The translations under genes and the position numbers were made by a program. From Tipula vernalis (lineage: Eukaryota > Arthropoda > Insecta > Diptera > Tipulidae): a stretch of DNA of 64,000 nt. The stretch covers positions 184,180,015-184,244,014 of the forward strand of contig OY282558.1 of assembly GCA_958295665.1 (NCBI GenBank), written 5' to 3'. This document shows, piece after piece, positions 35,790 through 47,829 of the stretch. The notes below the pieces were generated by a model, which was given only the letters and a program-made list of their open reading frames with translations, was not told the origin of the DNA and did no database searches. Every line of letters starts with the position of its first letter. Position 1 is the first letter of the stretch.

Positions 35790-36018
35790 TCTTAATTTTT
35801 TTATACCACAAATTCTACTAAGTTTATTTCTAGTGATTTGTATCCAATTGAAGAAATATTGTGCAAGCTAGTAGCAGTAAAAAATGAAAATAACCAAGTT
35901 GTGTTTATACCACTGCAGCACACATTGAACTAAAAAAATATTTTAATTGAAAATAAAACGAATTTTAATAAAATTTAAAATAACTCATTAAAAAAAAAAT
36001 TCTTTTAACATTTATTTA

Positions 36019-38259
36019 TCATCGGAGTAGATGGAGAAGATGATGAGTCTGACTTAACTCTGTTATGATTTCTTCGTCCAAATCTGGCGAATTTCTGTAA
36101 ATAAGAAACATGAAATTATTGTGCTATTACAAAACGAAGGAATAAAATCAAACAGCATACAAATCTGAGGAGCACGTGATAAATATTGTGTTAGGCGTTG
36201 TACACATAATACTAGAACTAGAAGAAATGACTCAATATTTAAAGCAAATTAAGGCATTTATTTTAATTTATCACTTACTGAATTTGGCCAACATCTAACG
36301 TGGTAGTAGAAGTCGCACAACGCAGGCGTTGACGTTGTGTTGGTCTACGAAGCAATTTGGAGTTAAGCCGAGCCGTAGAGTTTCGTAACTGGTTTTTAAC
36401 AAAATCTTCGCATTGAGACACTGAAAATGTTTGATCTGCCACCAAAACAGAATCACAAAACATTTTAATTACATTGTGTTGGTTGTCGAATTTGTGCTTT
36501 GCAGTTTGGCGTCCTATTCCGGTCCATGAACAAGTAGCCAGAAATGAGCGCGCAAAAATCCGGTCTAAAATGTTATAACAAACAGTGCGCCCACTACCGT
36601 TGCATTGGCCATTGAAGCATTTCAATCGATTAAACTTAAAACATAAAATTAATTATCTTAATACATAATGTAAATTATTGAATAAATTGTAAAACATAAA
36701 TGCATTTTATAAAATTACAAGCTAAAATATGGCTATTTGGGTGAGGTCAAAAATGCATACGCTGTACAGTTTACGAAGCACAACAGTATCAATGGCGAAT
36801 TACATAAAACTTGCAAGCAGAGAAAACGTTCACTTTAGCTGCAACTCTTAACCTTCCATTGGCTTGCAATATAAACGGTGCGGCGCCCAAATTTTCGACT
36901 ACAGCATTTAAATTATATGGTCAACAAATGGTAGCATTACAAATATGTTTATGTATATAAAAATGAGTAAACTACTTACCAAATTTTGAAAATAGTTTAA
37001 ATCCTTTAGATTTTCCTCGAATTCCTCTAGTTTCGATAATGAATCGATGATAGTAAATCCAGGAAAATCAGTTGGTGTTACCGAGGACTCGCAAAATAAT
37101 GGATTTTTGGTATGTGACTCCTTGCGCGAATAAAATTGCTCCAAAGTTGTTTGTATTTTTGCTGATTCTTCCAGCAATGGCCTAAAATTAGTAAAATGTT
37201 AATAAAACAACACATTTTTCTAAATGGACCGTACTTGGCAGCTTCCGTCATTAAGGAAGGTAATTTACCAATCTGATTTTCGATGGAACTGACTCTCATT
37301 TCCAAAGCTGACATCCTAGTCATCATGTTGTCTATAAACGAAGTGACGTTTTCCAAAATTTTGTGCAAAATCGATTCAGAACGATTTATATCGGCCTGGA
37401 CATAAGGATCGCTATTGGTTTCTGGAACTTGTTGTTGCTTTGAATCAACAGGTATTTTCAATAAATAATTACTTTTTTTAGCTATAAGCGCGGGCGTTTT
37501 TTTTGATATATGAAGGATGGCCGTATAACTTTCGAATTATTTTTGGTTTCCTCTCTGCATTAGACGTTACAGTAGGATCTAAAATATTTGAAACGGATGA
37601 ATAAACAATGTTTTGAAATAAATGAATTTTTACCATTAATGTCTATGAGCTGAGAATTAAAATTTTTGTTTGAAAGTCCAGAAGTTCTCATTCCATCAAT
37701 TTTTTTTTTTTTACCTCTGGATAATTATCCTCCTCTCTTTCTGAAATTTCCATCATGACTTTTAGAGTTTTAGTAGCCTCTTCAAATTCCAAATTTCGCC
37801 TCTTTTAGACAATGCTCATCGCATTGTCTAAAATAAATAATTCAATATAAATAGCGATTAAAGTGAATGTATGGACAAGTAAAACCATTCAAATACATGA
37901 ATATTATTTTGTAAGCTTTTATTTATTAATAAGCAATTTTATTGGTTTTGATTAGATGTGTTAAAATTAAAACACATTAACGCTAAAACCAATAAAATTG
38001 TTTATTATTGTAATATATGTTACAAAATAATAAAACCCACCTTCCAACTCGGTTGCGGCACACTTTCTGCTAGTTTTAAAATTTCTTTAACCTTTTCTGG
38101 TGGCCAATACAACAAATCAATGCCATCTAATTTCGCAGCAATACCATCCGAACACCCAGTAATAAATTTTTCCCAGCCATTTTCATCTACCCAATTATTA
38201 GGCACAACCGTAAGGTATGGTTTATTATTTTCGTAGGTTTGTACAATACTGTATGCCAT
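36019..38259 (-). CDS. Spliced DUF4806-type transposon protein
   Basis: Exon 1 (38259-38041) starts MAYSIVQTYENNKPYLTVVP and ends LLYWPP...VPQPSWK before the donor GTGGGT. Later exons are 37578-37236, 37181-36980, 36634-36279 and 36094-36019. The junctions between the last four keep frame exactly and use good splice sites. A coiled-coil region (SALEMRVSSIENQIGKLPSL) precedes the conserved domain: FTIIDSLSKLEEFEENLKDL, then after an intron TVCYNILDRIFARSFLATCS, WTGIGRQTAKHKF and VKNQLRNSTARLN. This fits DUF4806. The part at 37600-37830 is uncertain, with a stop near 37806, and a T8 run at 37497-37504 causes a one-base frameshift. The product is probably a DNA-binding or accessory transposition protein, by inference. 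Confidence 0.7.
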
Positions 38260-38864
38260 ATTTGCGATTATAATATTTAATTTTATTAATTAAAAAAACA
38301 CACGTTTATACACTCTGTTGTACACTCATTAAATGCTATCACTTAAATACCGCTAGAATGAAGGCTAACTCTATTACAAGCAAAAATTAACCGTTTTTTC
38401 CAGTCATAAAATGATCATATGAATACTTTATATTAGCTTTAATATATTTTCAAGCCTGTTTTGATCATATTACAACTTCATAATGGTCATATATAAAAAT
38501 ATAGATATCTCTCTCTATCGCGCTATGTTCCACAATAATGATATCTTGCATCTATTTTCTTTGTACACGTTTCGTAAATTAAACAATATTAATACCGAAA
38601 ATAAACAAGTGTTGTTAGGAGCAGCAATAGCAAAGGTGATTTAGGCGTAGCATCGTTCGAAATACAGCGAGAGGAGGACATATCACAGGTAAAAAACTAA
38701 GGTAATTCTAATCCAAAAAAGTAATAATATAATCATTTCAGTAATGATAGAAAAATTAATTAATATGTAATAACGTAATAATTGGTTGATTAAGAAAAAA
38801 GGGAAAATTAAGGAATTATAAAATATATTTTTATGAAAATTTTGAAAATCATATATCAGCATTA

Positions 38865-40705
38865 TAGGTTTCAAATTAAACCTTTTAAAGTTCAATTGAA
38901 ACTTTTTCCAAAATCAAACAAACTTTTTCCAAACTGAATCCTTGTCTAAAATAAAAAAAACTTTTTGAATCCTAACCATTAGTTTTAGGGAAAAATTAAT
39001 GAAGTGGCTGATTGTCGACTGCTTGAGGCAGTTTCATTACCATATTTGTTATGTAATTATTACAGTCATTTTGGCATAGAGTTTGTAAACCTTCACTAAT
39101 TACATTTACCAAGTCGATATTTGCTCTGTTTTCTTCGTACAGCTATTTTGACCTGTAATAAATTATACATTTTTTTAATATTATTATTTTCATACAAAAT
39201 CGCATTATAATAACATAAATAATATTAACTTTTGAGAATACTTGATCAATGGCATTAAGCATTGGTGACTAAGATGGGAGGTATACAAGTCGAACAGAAC
39301 TTGACTCCACGAGCTCTTTCACCTGCCGAGTTTTGTGGATAGCAGCGTTATCCATAACCACCCAAACATTTAACAGATGCTGAGATTGTATTTTGGCAAG
39401 GAGCTCTCTTATAAATGAACAGAACCGTGCGCTGTTACAGTTGACATTTGATAGTATGTTTTGGTGTATTACCCCTTTCACACTTATAGCGCCTATTAGG
39501 GTCACATTTCTGCCTCGCGAGATCTAGCGCGAGTCCGTCCTAAGTGTAAATTAAAACCACTTTCATCTAAATCAAATATATTTTCTCGGTTTTCGGGTGA
39601 ATTTTGTGTGAAATACAAGGCATAGTCCTTCCGTAACTCCAGCGTTCTAGGTTCGTTTACCCTGTCCAACTCAATCGATGCTTTCTTTAACGTTATTTTT
39701 AAATTTTTTAACGAATTAGCGTTTATGTACTTAAATTTATTTGTGTTGTTTCAAATACTAAGTCCTTCATTCCTCTCAGGGTTAGACAAGGGTTCTGCTC
39801 TATCTGCTCCTCAATAAAATTTAAAATGTCCTATGTAACCTTTGCCTGCCTGTTACCACCTCTTTCTTTGATTACTAATTCCTCGCCCGTCTGCTTGTAC
39901 TTGTACAAAATCGTTTTGGCTGTATTTACTTTTATATTAGCGATAGCCGCCGACTCAGAAATAGTTTTTCCTTCGTTGTACAGTTTTATAAATATTTATT
40001 TTTGTTGGCAAGTGATACTTGAGTATTTACCACGTGTCACTGAGTTTAGTATTATATAATATTATATTTTATATGGGTTATATGTAAAATTAAATTAAAA
40101 CGCAAAATTATTTTTAGAATATTTCGGTTTGAAAGTTAATGTTGCACTGACTACGATTGTCTTAGGTACAGTAGTTGATAAAATTCATGAATTTACCGAT
40201 ATGTAATTTACAGAAATTGTAAACTGTTAAAGACAATAAAACGATATTGCTGGTTGCAGCGAGTTACAAGGGGATGAAACAAATTAAAAAAAAGAGGTAG
40301 TGAACGGCAAAAAGCTTACCGGGGCTTTAAAACCTTTATTGGGGAGCGGCATACTTGCATAACGAAACAAGAAAATGTATTCACCTTACCTATTTCCACC
40401 TCATATAAAAAACTAAAGAAACATATTTTAAATTCGGCAAGGTATACGAATGCAGAACGCTGGATTAAAGGAATGACTTCGACGCGAATATCCAAATGTT
40501 CCCGAACATCACGAAATAATACTTTTTAGTGGTCAAATTGGTTTTGACTCTTTAAAGTTATTTACTTTTTGGGGTTTGTTTTGAATTTTCACAAATTTTT
40601 TTTTGAATTTTGAAAAGTTTTTTTTATTTTAGACAAGGATTAATTCAGTTTGGAAAAAGTTTCAATTGAACTTTGAAAGGTTTAATTTGAAATTGAAAAC
40701 CTATA
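38865..40705 (-). mobile_element. Tc1/mariner-superfamily element with about 100-bp terminal inverted repeats
   Basis: The sequence beginning TATAGGTTTCAAATTAAACC at 38863 recurs inverted at 40610-40705. The match extends through AAAGTTCAATTGAAACTTTT, CCAAACTGAAT and CCTTGTCTAAAATAAAAAAA, with small insertions. TA lies at both outer edges, as expected for this superfamily. A broken transposase lies inside on the minus strand. It sits within the right flank of the two-gene transposon. Confidence 0.88.
39180..40060 (-). pseudogene. Transposase relic of the Tc1/mariner-type element
   Basis: The helix-turn-helix part reads FIKLYNEGKTISESAAIANI and KVNTAKTILYKYKQTGELVI, then after a stop DILNFIEEQIEQNPCLTLRG. 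The catalytic part has FDLDESGFNLHLGRTRARSR (first aspartate), a frameshift, VTLIGAISVKGVI, VWVVMDNAAIHKTRQVKELV (second aspartate) and, after a TAG at 39269, SPMLNAIDQVFSKV, where the third acidic position is aspartate or shifted. The order is full but three or more lesions block translation. Confidence 0.87.
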
Positions 40706-42205
40706 TATAGTAAAACTATTGCTGATCATATAACAATCATAACATATTTATTTTGTGATCCGTCTTTTATCGATCATTAATTAGCCACAAACAAAATAAT
40801 ACAATGTTCAACAGGGTTCGCTGTACAGTTTCAAGTCATACAACAATGACATACTGAACTTTATATGATTCTTATTGGACCGTTTTTAATCATATAATTT
40901 GGGCCATTTCGATCAGATAAGCATCACTATTTGGTAAAGGATGATAATTATATAATTTCTTTTAATGACACGTCATATAAGAGAACCATTCAAAATTAAG
41001 AATAATGGAATTAAATACTTTTTATGTGATTTCTGCTTTTCTCGGCTATAATCACTGCAAATATTTTTTTCGAGACCATAAAATTGAACGTCTGACATCA
41101 ACGACAGCACTTTTTCTCCTCAAAAGTTCACTTTTTTCTGTACAAAAATTTACTCCGGGCTGGTTTGCAAAATTATATCTTTTTGGTTTAATATGACTGA
41201 GGTGCAGGCCGCGTGACTAAGTAGACGGGTTAAAGCATTATAACAAAAACAACTAAGTGTACTATTTCGATGAATAATTTTAGATGACTACTATATATGC
41301 TCAAAATTGAACAAACAGAAGGAATGTATCTGCTGTGTCGTGCAACCTATTTACACAAACCAATACATATTTAATTTACTTTATTTTAAATTTTATTTTT
41401 AATAGCTTCGTTTCAGTAAAATTCTTTTTAATACACTCGTACATATTTGATACAATGTAACCATCTTCAGTTAAACATCTATAAAGATATAAAATAAAAT
41501 CTTTCTTTGTAACACAACCACCACCGATGTATTAGGGAGGCAAAATCATTCCTTAAAATAGTCTTAACTAAAATTCGTACTTCAAATATGACCCAATTTT
41601 ATACTAACTACATGCAACGATAAGAAGCTAACATTTTAACACACAGTTACAGACTGAGAAAATAAAAAAATGTAATCATTCCACTGGAAAAATGCTGATA
41701 CCAAAATAATACCTTATTAAGATGGATGATCTTCGTGATGATGTTTCCTTAACAATTTTTTTATTATTGTATACAACTTAATTTATTTAAAGGAAACCAT
41801 TTCACAACATCAAATTGAATTTCCTAATAAAAAACCTAAGCATCTTTGGATTTTTTTTTATAGTAAAAATTGAAAAACACTTATATTCACATCTTGAGTT
41901 CCTATGGACTGTGGAGCGGAAATTTTGTATTATTCCATTAAATTTCAGTTAATTTTTGATATCGACTATTTCGAGTGGAATATTTTTGTTGTAAATTAAA
42001 GATAGTTGAGCCATGCTCGAGCGTTTCCAAGGGTGATTATCACCATCATCAATATTATCACTTTAAAAAAAATTCAAGGAGTAAGTTTTCACAGTAGGCT
42101 TACTTCGCCCTTTGTTTTTAAATAATCGCAAGTGGTGGAGAAAGACCAAACCGTTGAATACAATTTTTGTATTGCACCATTTGTCCTGAGTTGATATTGA
42201 GGTAA
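40706..42205. other. AT-rich flank with GTCAT/GATCAT words, otherwise unassigned
   Basis: Between 40715 and 40990 the words GATCATATAA, AAGTCATAC, ATGACATAC and TCATATAATT recur, as at 33290-33500. This suggests transposon subterminal DNA or a related MITE. From 41000 to 42205 nothing recognisable was found. Confidence 0.45.
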
Positions 42206-42608
42206 AATATAAACCCTTGTGTCTATACCCGGGCACCCGGGTGGCCATTTCGATTTAAAATGCTCGTAACTTTTTCAATTTCACAGTTAGACTATCCCTA
42301 CTCCTTGACATCCAAGAACTACTTATTTTTTATTGATCTTTGAACAGAAGTTAACTAAAAATTATTTGCTGAACTAAATTATTCGTTTACCAATATTATT
42401 ACTCTTGTAGTCTATACCCGGCCACCCGGGTGGCCATTTAAAAAAAACACTGAATATGCTATTTGTATAACATTTTATTGTTTAAATCAACATTTCATCA
42501 CAGAAAAAATCAAAAATTATCACATAAATAATTCAGTTGGTTATTAAAAATATGTTTACAAAATAAAAAATTCAATTTGGTAAAAATTTACAAAAAAAAT
42601 TAAAACTA

Positions 42609-44617
42609 TTAACACTTAGAACACTTTATTTGAGTGTTCGTATGTTCTACACATACTGGTCTTCTACAGATACTACAGGATTTCCGTGAATTTCGTCGTT
42701 TTTTGGGATCGGAAGACAAACAAATCCAGCATTTGCCAACTTGAGGAATTCGGCCATCGTTGTTGCGTAACACATTAGGTACTCCAGACGTTGTCAATTC
42801 CTGGTTTATTGGTACATAGAGCGGTTTGCCAAGTATGCATTCTATCCCTGAACGTGAATTAAAATTTCTATATACATTTGGTATGGTTGATCGATCTGAC
42901 ACATGCGGTAGAGCTAATTGAAGCACAAGATCTTTCAAGAATTCTCGACGATTGTGTGTTTTGTTTGATCTAGCCGGGTTATTTTCTATGTAAATTTTGT
43001 AAGCCGCGACGCAAGCTACATCAATTATATTGTAAAAAAATGCTACAGGCCATCTTTTCGTCCTTCGTTTGGTTGTATAATGAGTGACCAGTTTGTCCAT
43101 ATTATCTACTCCACCTTTTTTTCCATTGTAATAATGAATGATTTCCGGTTTTTTTTTGTCTCCAATTACTGAATCCGTATAATGCTGCGTAGATAATAAT
43201 AATACACTCTTATTTTTTTTGGGGACATACGAACAAAGTGTAATATTATCATCGCTGAATCCAAAAATTGACGAATAAATTTCCCGAGATCTGGACGGCA
43301 ACATTTCTTTTGGAACATAGGGTTTATTTTTTTTAATGTCCCGACTATTGATAAGTCCCAAGAGATCAATAAACGAGCAAGCGGCAATGTTGTAAAAAAA
43401 TTGTCAGTTACTATATTTCTCTCAGACCCTTTGAAACGGGCGCATAGGTCCTTGACAACCCGCTCTCCTTGATTGATTTCCCTGCCTGATGGTTGCTTAC
43501 CCGTATATATCTGCCCCGTTATTGGGTAAGAGTTAGCAGCATCGCAAACCCACCATACTTTGATCCCATATTTTGCCGGTTTGGACGGCATATACTGGGT
43601 GAATCTTGTTCGTCCTACACAAAAAATTTTTTTTTATACCTGAATACTGAATACTGAATACTGAATACTGAATACAGAATACAGAATACAGAATACAGAA
43701 TACAGAATACTGAATACAGAATACTGAATACTGAATACTGAATACTGAATACTGAATACTGAATACTGAATACAGAATACAGAATACAGAATACTGAATA
43801 CTGAATACTGAATACTGAATACTGAATACAGAATACAGAATACAGAATACAGAATACAGAATACTGAATACTGAACACAGAATACTGAATACAGAACACA
43901 GAATACAGAATACAGAATACTGAATACAGAATACAGAATACAGAATACAGAATACAGAATACAGAATACTGAATACTGAAATGTCAATAATTTCCAGATT
44001 TTCTGCGGTTTATCCCGATTTAGAATATTGTGTTCTGTGTATACTTCATTGGCCTTCCTGTTTGTGTGTCTAATGATTATTTCACACATGACGTCCGTAA
44101 ATATACACTTGAAGGTATCTCTTACAGATAACATTTCGGTCGATCGCGATGGCCCACTTCGTTGACTCCTGAGAATATTGTGTCTCAATGTTTGCCTTTG
44201 AGGAGGATTTTGTCTCCATATCGATCCATCTTTTCCTTTTAGATAAGGCGAATTATTACAATTTGCACTTCCAGTTTCTCCTTCGTCTTCAACTTCACTA
44301 TCGCTGAAAATTTCTTCATCAGACACTTCAATTTGGACTTCATGATCCTTCATAAACGTCCTCTATGTCTGAATCTTCCACGTTTCTATCCGCTGCTGTA
44401 GGAAGCCACTCATCTTCTGAGCCGTCGTCAACAAAATCAAGCACTTCTTCGTCATCGTCACATTCCTCTAATAAACGATTTAGGTATGCTTGTTGATCTT
44501 CATACGACAAACTAGGGCAAAAATGTGTATATAAATGTAAAAAAACCGAACGGATCATCCAAATAATAAATCTTACCGTCTAAACTCAGCATTTGAAATG
44601 TCTCTGTGGTCCGCCAT
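42609..44617 (-). pseudogene. piggyBac transposase, spliced, frameshifted, centre missing
   Basis: Exon 1 (44617-44577, MADHRDISNAEFR) joins exon 2 at 44511 through consensus splice sites. An acidic N-terminus follows (EECDDDEEVLDFVDDGSEDE). One frameshift lies near 44345. DVMCEIIIRHTNRKANEVYT and KPQKIWK lead into a heptamer satellite. Coding resumes at 43605 with RTRFTQYMPSKPAKYGIKVW. IVTDNFFTT and KKGGVDNMDK keep the second and third catalytic aspartates, but the region with the first (VDEQL-type) is gone. A T8 run at 43327-43334 marks a further frameshift. The C-terminal zinc-finger (CWICLSS, CSICRRPVCVEH, CSKC) is intact. Confidence 0.9.
43641..43980. repeat. Heptamer satellite (GAATACT/GAATACA)n, about 48 copies
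   Basis: 340 bases of uninterrupted 7-base units, GAATACT alternating irregularly with GAATACA; two units read GAACACA. It has no stop in any minus-strand frame, giving artificial peptides such as YSVFCIL and YSVFSIQ. It sits exactly where about 150 residues of piggyBac coding sequence are absent. Confidence 0.97.
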
Positions 44618-44944
44618 TTTATCACTCACATATATATTTATTTACAAAAAAAATCACTTCCGCAATCAACCTTTCCATTTGAATACCACACCTACTCTAA
44701 TTTCCTCAGCTCACCTAAACGATTCTTTTCTGTTTTGTTTTACTAGCATTAACCGGGGATTCCCCATTTTTTATTTATTTTTTTTGTTTTATAACGTTTA
44801 AAATAGTATATTAAAATAAATAAAGGCAATAATACACTGGCAAATACAAAAATTTTCGATATTAACAAGAAAATACATGTGGCCACCAGGGTGGGTCGGG
44901 TATAGAATAGTGTATAATTTTTTGGGTATAGACACAACGGTTAA

Positions 44945-45560
44945 TAACATTTAAATATTTTATAAAATTTAATTGTCCAAAATAATTGTTGTATCACTAA
45001 TTATTTTAAATTCAGAATTATAAAATTTTGCTTTGTTATATTATAGGACAGACAAAACTGTTTTTTGAATAGGATAAGCAACAATACAAATAAGTTGTGT
45101 TAACTGTTTTAACTCTTATGCTAGACATGATATATAAAAATGTATCTGTAGTCACAACTGTTTTTATTTAAATTTATTTTCGAACAATTAAATGTGTGCA
45201 CAAAACAAACAGAAATAAAAATAAATAAAATAAATGAATTAAATTAAAATAAATGTGTACATATTATTATTATGCAAATTCAATGTTCATTAGAAAGATT
45301 CATAGTTTGGATGTTGTACCTACTTTGTAGAATACCTTCAATGAAAGCACCAGTTAAAATCTGTGGAATTAAACAAAAACAGGAGATCTGCAAAAATTAA
45401 AATGTTCGGAAATTGCACTTAAAGTTTTGGTTATGATTTTCTCAAATATTAAACATTACGCATTGAATTTTTCTGGTGTTTTATTTTAAATGATTAATAA
45501 TAATTATTGTTCATAATAACTGCTGATATATGTAGGGTCATTCCATAAGGAATCCTATAT
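44945..45560. other. AT-rich stretch without recognisable feature
   Basis: Nothing identified beyond AT-rich sequence. Confidence 0.45.
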
Positions 45561-45564
45561 AACA

Positions 45565-45720
45565 ACGTTAGAGGAACTCAGGGACAATATCGAACGCGAA
45601 ATTGCTAACGTTCCGGCCGATATGTGTGAAAGAGTGGTGAAAAACTGGTTCCAAAGAATCGGACACTGCAAACGTGCTCGCGATGGTCATATGAACGAGA
45701 TCGAATTCCATAGTTAAATG
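45565..45720 (+). pseudogene. Mariner-type transposase C-terminal fragment
   Basis: The plus strand reads LEELRDNIEREIANVPADMC and ERVVKNWFQRIGHCKRARDG followed by HMNEIEFHS and a stop. This is the usual C-terminal end of one large group of mariner-like transposases (ending GGHL.D..F). No catalytic part precedes it. Confidence 0.8.
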
Positions 45721-45724
45721 TTAC

Positions 45725-46860
45725 ATACGAGTATGTATGTACTGCACCTGGAATCAATTTCAGCCGAATATACCAATTATTCTGTGTTTTATTTAAATAC
45801 AAAATTGTTATGTCCCTATGGGAAAACCCGATATAATTATAAGCATAATTAATAACATTACGTGTAAGAATAAAATCACATACATATGTATAAACCAAAA
45901 ACTATATAAAATTTCATAAAGACGTCTTACATGAACATTTATTTTCAAAAAATAAAACAACAACAACAAAACATGGAAAACACAGTAGGACCGTAATAAC
46001 TTTACATTAAGCGTATTTTGTTGACCAAAATTTAATTTGAATTATTTTGGGTTTATTTTTTTTCCAAGAAAATAGCCAATTTGATTTAATTGACATTTCG
46101 TATTAAAATATAAATTTAATATGTATTATGACACTAGTGGCAGGTATCATAACCAAGAATAAGAATTATGTTTAAATAAACCCATTTTTTTTTTTGCGTT
46201 AAGGTTATTCTTGCGGGGATTTATCCTATGTAGTTGTTGTTGTATATTTGTCAAGGAAATACGCTAATTCTTAAATTTGTTCTGATTTGCGTTTGACTTT
46301 GAATTGATTTTGTTTTTAAAGAACGCAAAAAAACAAATACGATAGCATAAAATTTGTATTTCCCACTACTTTTTATTCGTGTTGTTTTTTTCTGGTAACA
46401 ATTTGTACGTGTGAGTAGTACCAGAGCCTACTCTATCAATAAGAGCCTCCACATTGACTGTGTTTTTTTACTAAGCTTAAAATAAGGTACAAACGATTTT
46501 TTCTTTACTATGAAACTAGTTATATGGGAGAACGATTCATGAAAATGTTTATTTCTTAGTGAAAATCGTCTTCAAAAATAAGTTATTTTTGAACTTTAAA
46601 ATGTTGTTGTTTTTGTAATATACGTCATAAACTAATAACTCAAAATTTACAAACAATACAATAATCATCTCTTTCATTGCCTGTATTCAAATTTGAATTT
46701 GAATATCGTTCTGTTGTTATTTTGAATTTGCGAGGCATGCTATATTGATTTAAGTTTTTCTGTTTGGCTCTTTTTGATTTATTTTAATTTCGATTATTTC
46801 CATTGGTTTTAGATGTGGACAAATCATGACGTCATTAATTGAATTTTCTCTTTTTAATAC
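45725..46860. other. AT-rich stretch without recognisable feature
   Basis: Contains CAACAACAACAAAACATGG near 45959 and other simple-sequence patches. No coding signal identified. Confidence 0.45.
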
Positions 46861-47367
46861 ATCGCTCATACACGAGAAAAGTGACACATCTCAAAATATC
46901 TAGTTTCATAGAAAATAAGATTTAAGTTATGCACTAAATTAAACATAACATTTTTTGTATCTTTTCCTTAAAGGGCTATTAGAGAACTATGACCAAACGG
47001 TAGCTCAGAATAAGGATTCAAAGTTTTACTAATGCGGAAAATTATTCATTCAAGTAAAACTGGAATCTGAACAGATGTGTCACTTAACTAATAAAAACTT
47101 CTCCTAGTTTTGTAAGATTAAGTCACTATGGTAAATAAGAGACTCTTTGAATTAGATTTCAATTTTAATTTTAAATAACTAAAATAATCCAATTACAAAA
47201 ATTAGATTTTATAGTAAGAAATATAGTAATCAAGGAATTATCATAGAAAAAATCAATAAATCACCATTCATTGACTACTTGTAGATAAAATGCAGAGAGA
47301 TAAGGTGATTCCAAATTCGTATAGAACGACATGTAGTAAGCGGGAATTATTCGTTTCTCGATTAAAC

Positions 47368-47823
47368 CTATGAGTCCTTTTTCTTCTTTTCTGCTATTGT
47401 AGGTTTCATTGCATACGCCGGTGGTATCCCCTCAACCATTTCACTTCTTCTTTTCCTTGTCTTCAGTGTGCTATTTAAGCCAATGAACTCACTGCCGTAG
47501 GAGTCTTTGAAAGAAATGCCTTCTTTCGTAAACTGAATAACTCGAACTCCACTTATCTTCAGATACCCTGTTGGAATGCAGTCATTCAAGGATTTTATGT
47601 CCATGAAATCGGTGTAGCTCATTTCATGCACATGAAAGTGCTTGTTTTTCAATTTTATACTTCGTATGATAGAGAAGTACGCTTCAGGCAGATAAATGGG
47701 CTCATTTTAACGTTTTAGTTTGATTTTGTTTTCGATCATGGAGTGTGCCACGTCCCCTTTGTTTTGTATATGACCCTTGATTAGGTATTTGTGTGTAATA
47801 CTATTTAAATGATTCATTGTTTG
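47368..47823 (-). pseudogene. C-terminal part of the same transposase-like protein
   Basis: Starting MNHLNSITHKYLIKGHIQNK, then GDVAHSMIENKIKLKR, a TAA near 47708, then PIYLPEAYFSIIRSIKLKNK, FHVHEMSYTDFMDIKSLN and KKKDS at the stop. In full-length relatives a GH.QNE.D..HS..E block, a YVP..Y..LI block and an (F/Y).VHEM block follow the GQ.KN region directly, so this belongs to the gene at 49638-50972. Confidence 0.72.
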
Positions 47824-47829
47824 TATAGC

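Larger units (their letters stand above)
33290..38520. mobile_element. Large DNA transposon with two convergent genes (transposase and DUF4806-type protein)
   Basis: A transposase gene on the plus strand (33734-35789) and a spliced gene on the minus strand (38259-36019) face each other, 230 bases apart. Outside both start codons lie regions peppered with GTCAT, GATCAT and GGTCATATAT words (33290-33500 and 38400-38500), as expected of subterminal transposase-binding repeats. Exact termini and target duplication were not resolved. More of the same words occur at 40710-40990, beyond an inserted Tc1/mariner element, so the right end may lie there. Confidence 0.65.
42214..44940 (-). mobile_element. 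piggyBac-type element
   Basis: The outer end at 44940 reads GGGTATAGACACAACGG and is followed by TTAA at 44941-44944. The other end near 42214 begins CCTTGTGTCTATACCC, the inverted match, preceded by TAAA where TTAA is expected. Subterminal words TATACCCGGGCACCCGGGTG and CCACCCGGGTGGCCA occur at 42222 and 42414, and a related word near 44880. The element encodes a spliced piggyBac transposase on the minus strand that has lost its middle. Confidence 0.88.

Noticed and set aside
43641..43980. CRISPR-like array
   Set aside because: Units are 7 bp without spacers, in eukaryotic transposon sequence; it is a simple satellite.
43615..43981. Long frames with YSVFCIL/YSVFSIQ repeats
   Set aside because: Artefact of the heptamer satellite, which lacks stops on the minus strand; only the flanks are true piggyBac sequence.
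44749..44937. Minus-strand frame of 62 codons at the piggyBac end
   Set aside because: It overlaps the terminal inverted repeat and lies upstream of the convincing exon 1; chance frame.
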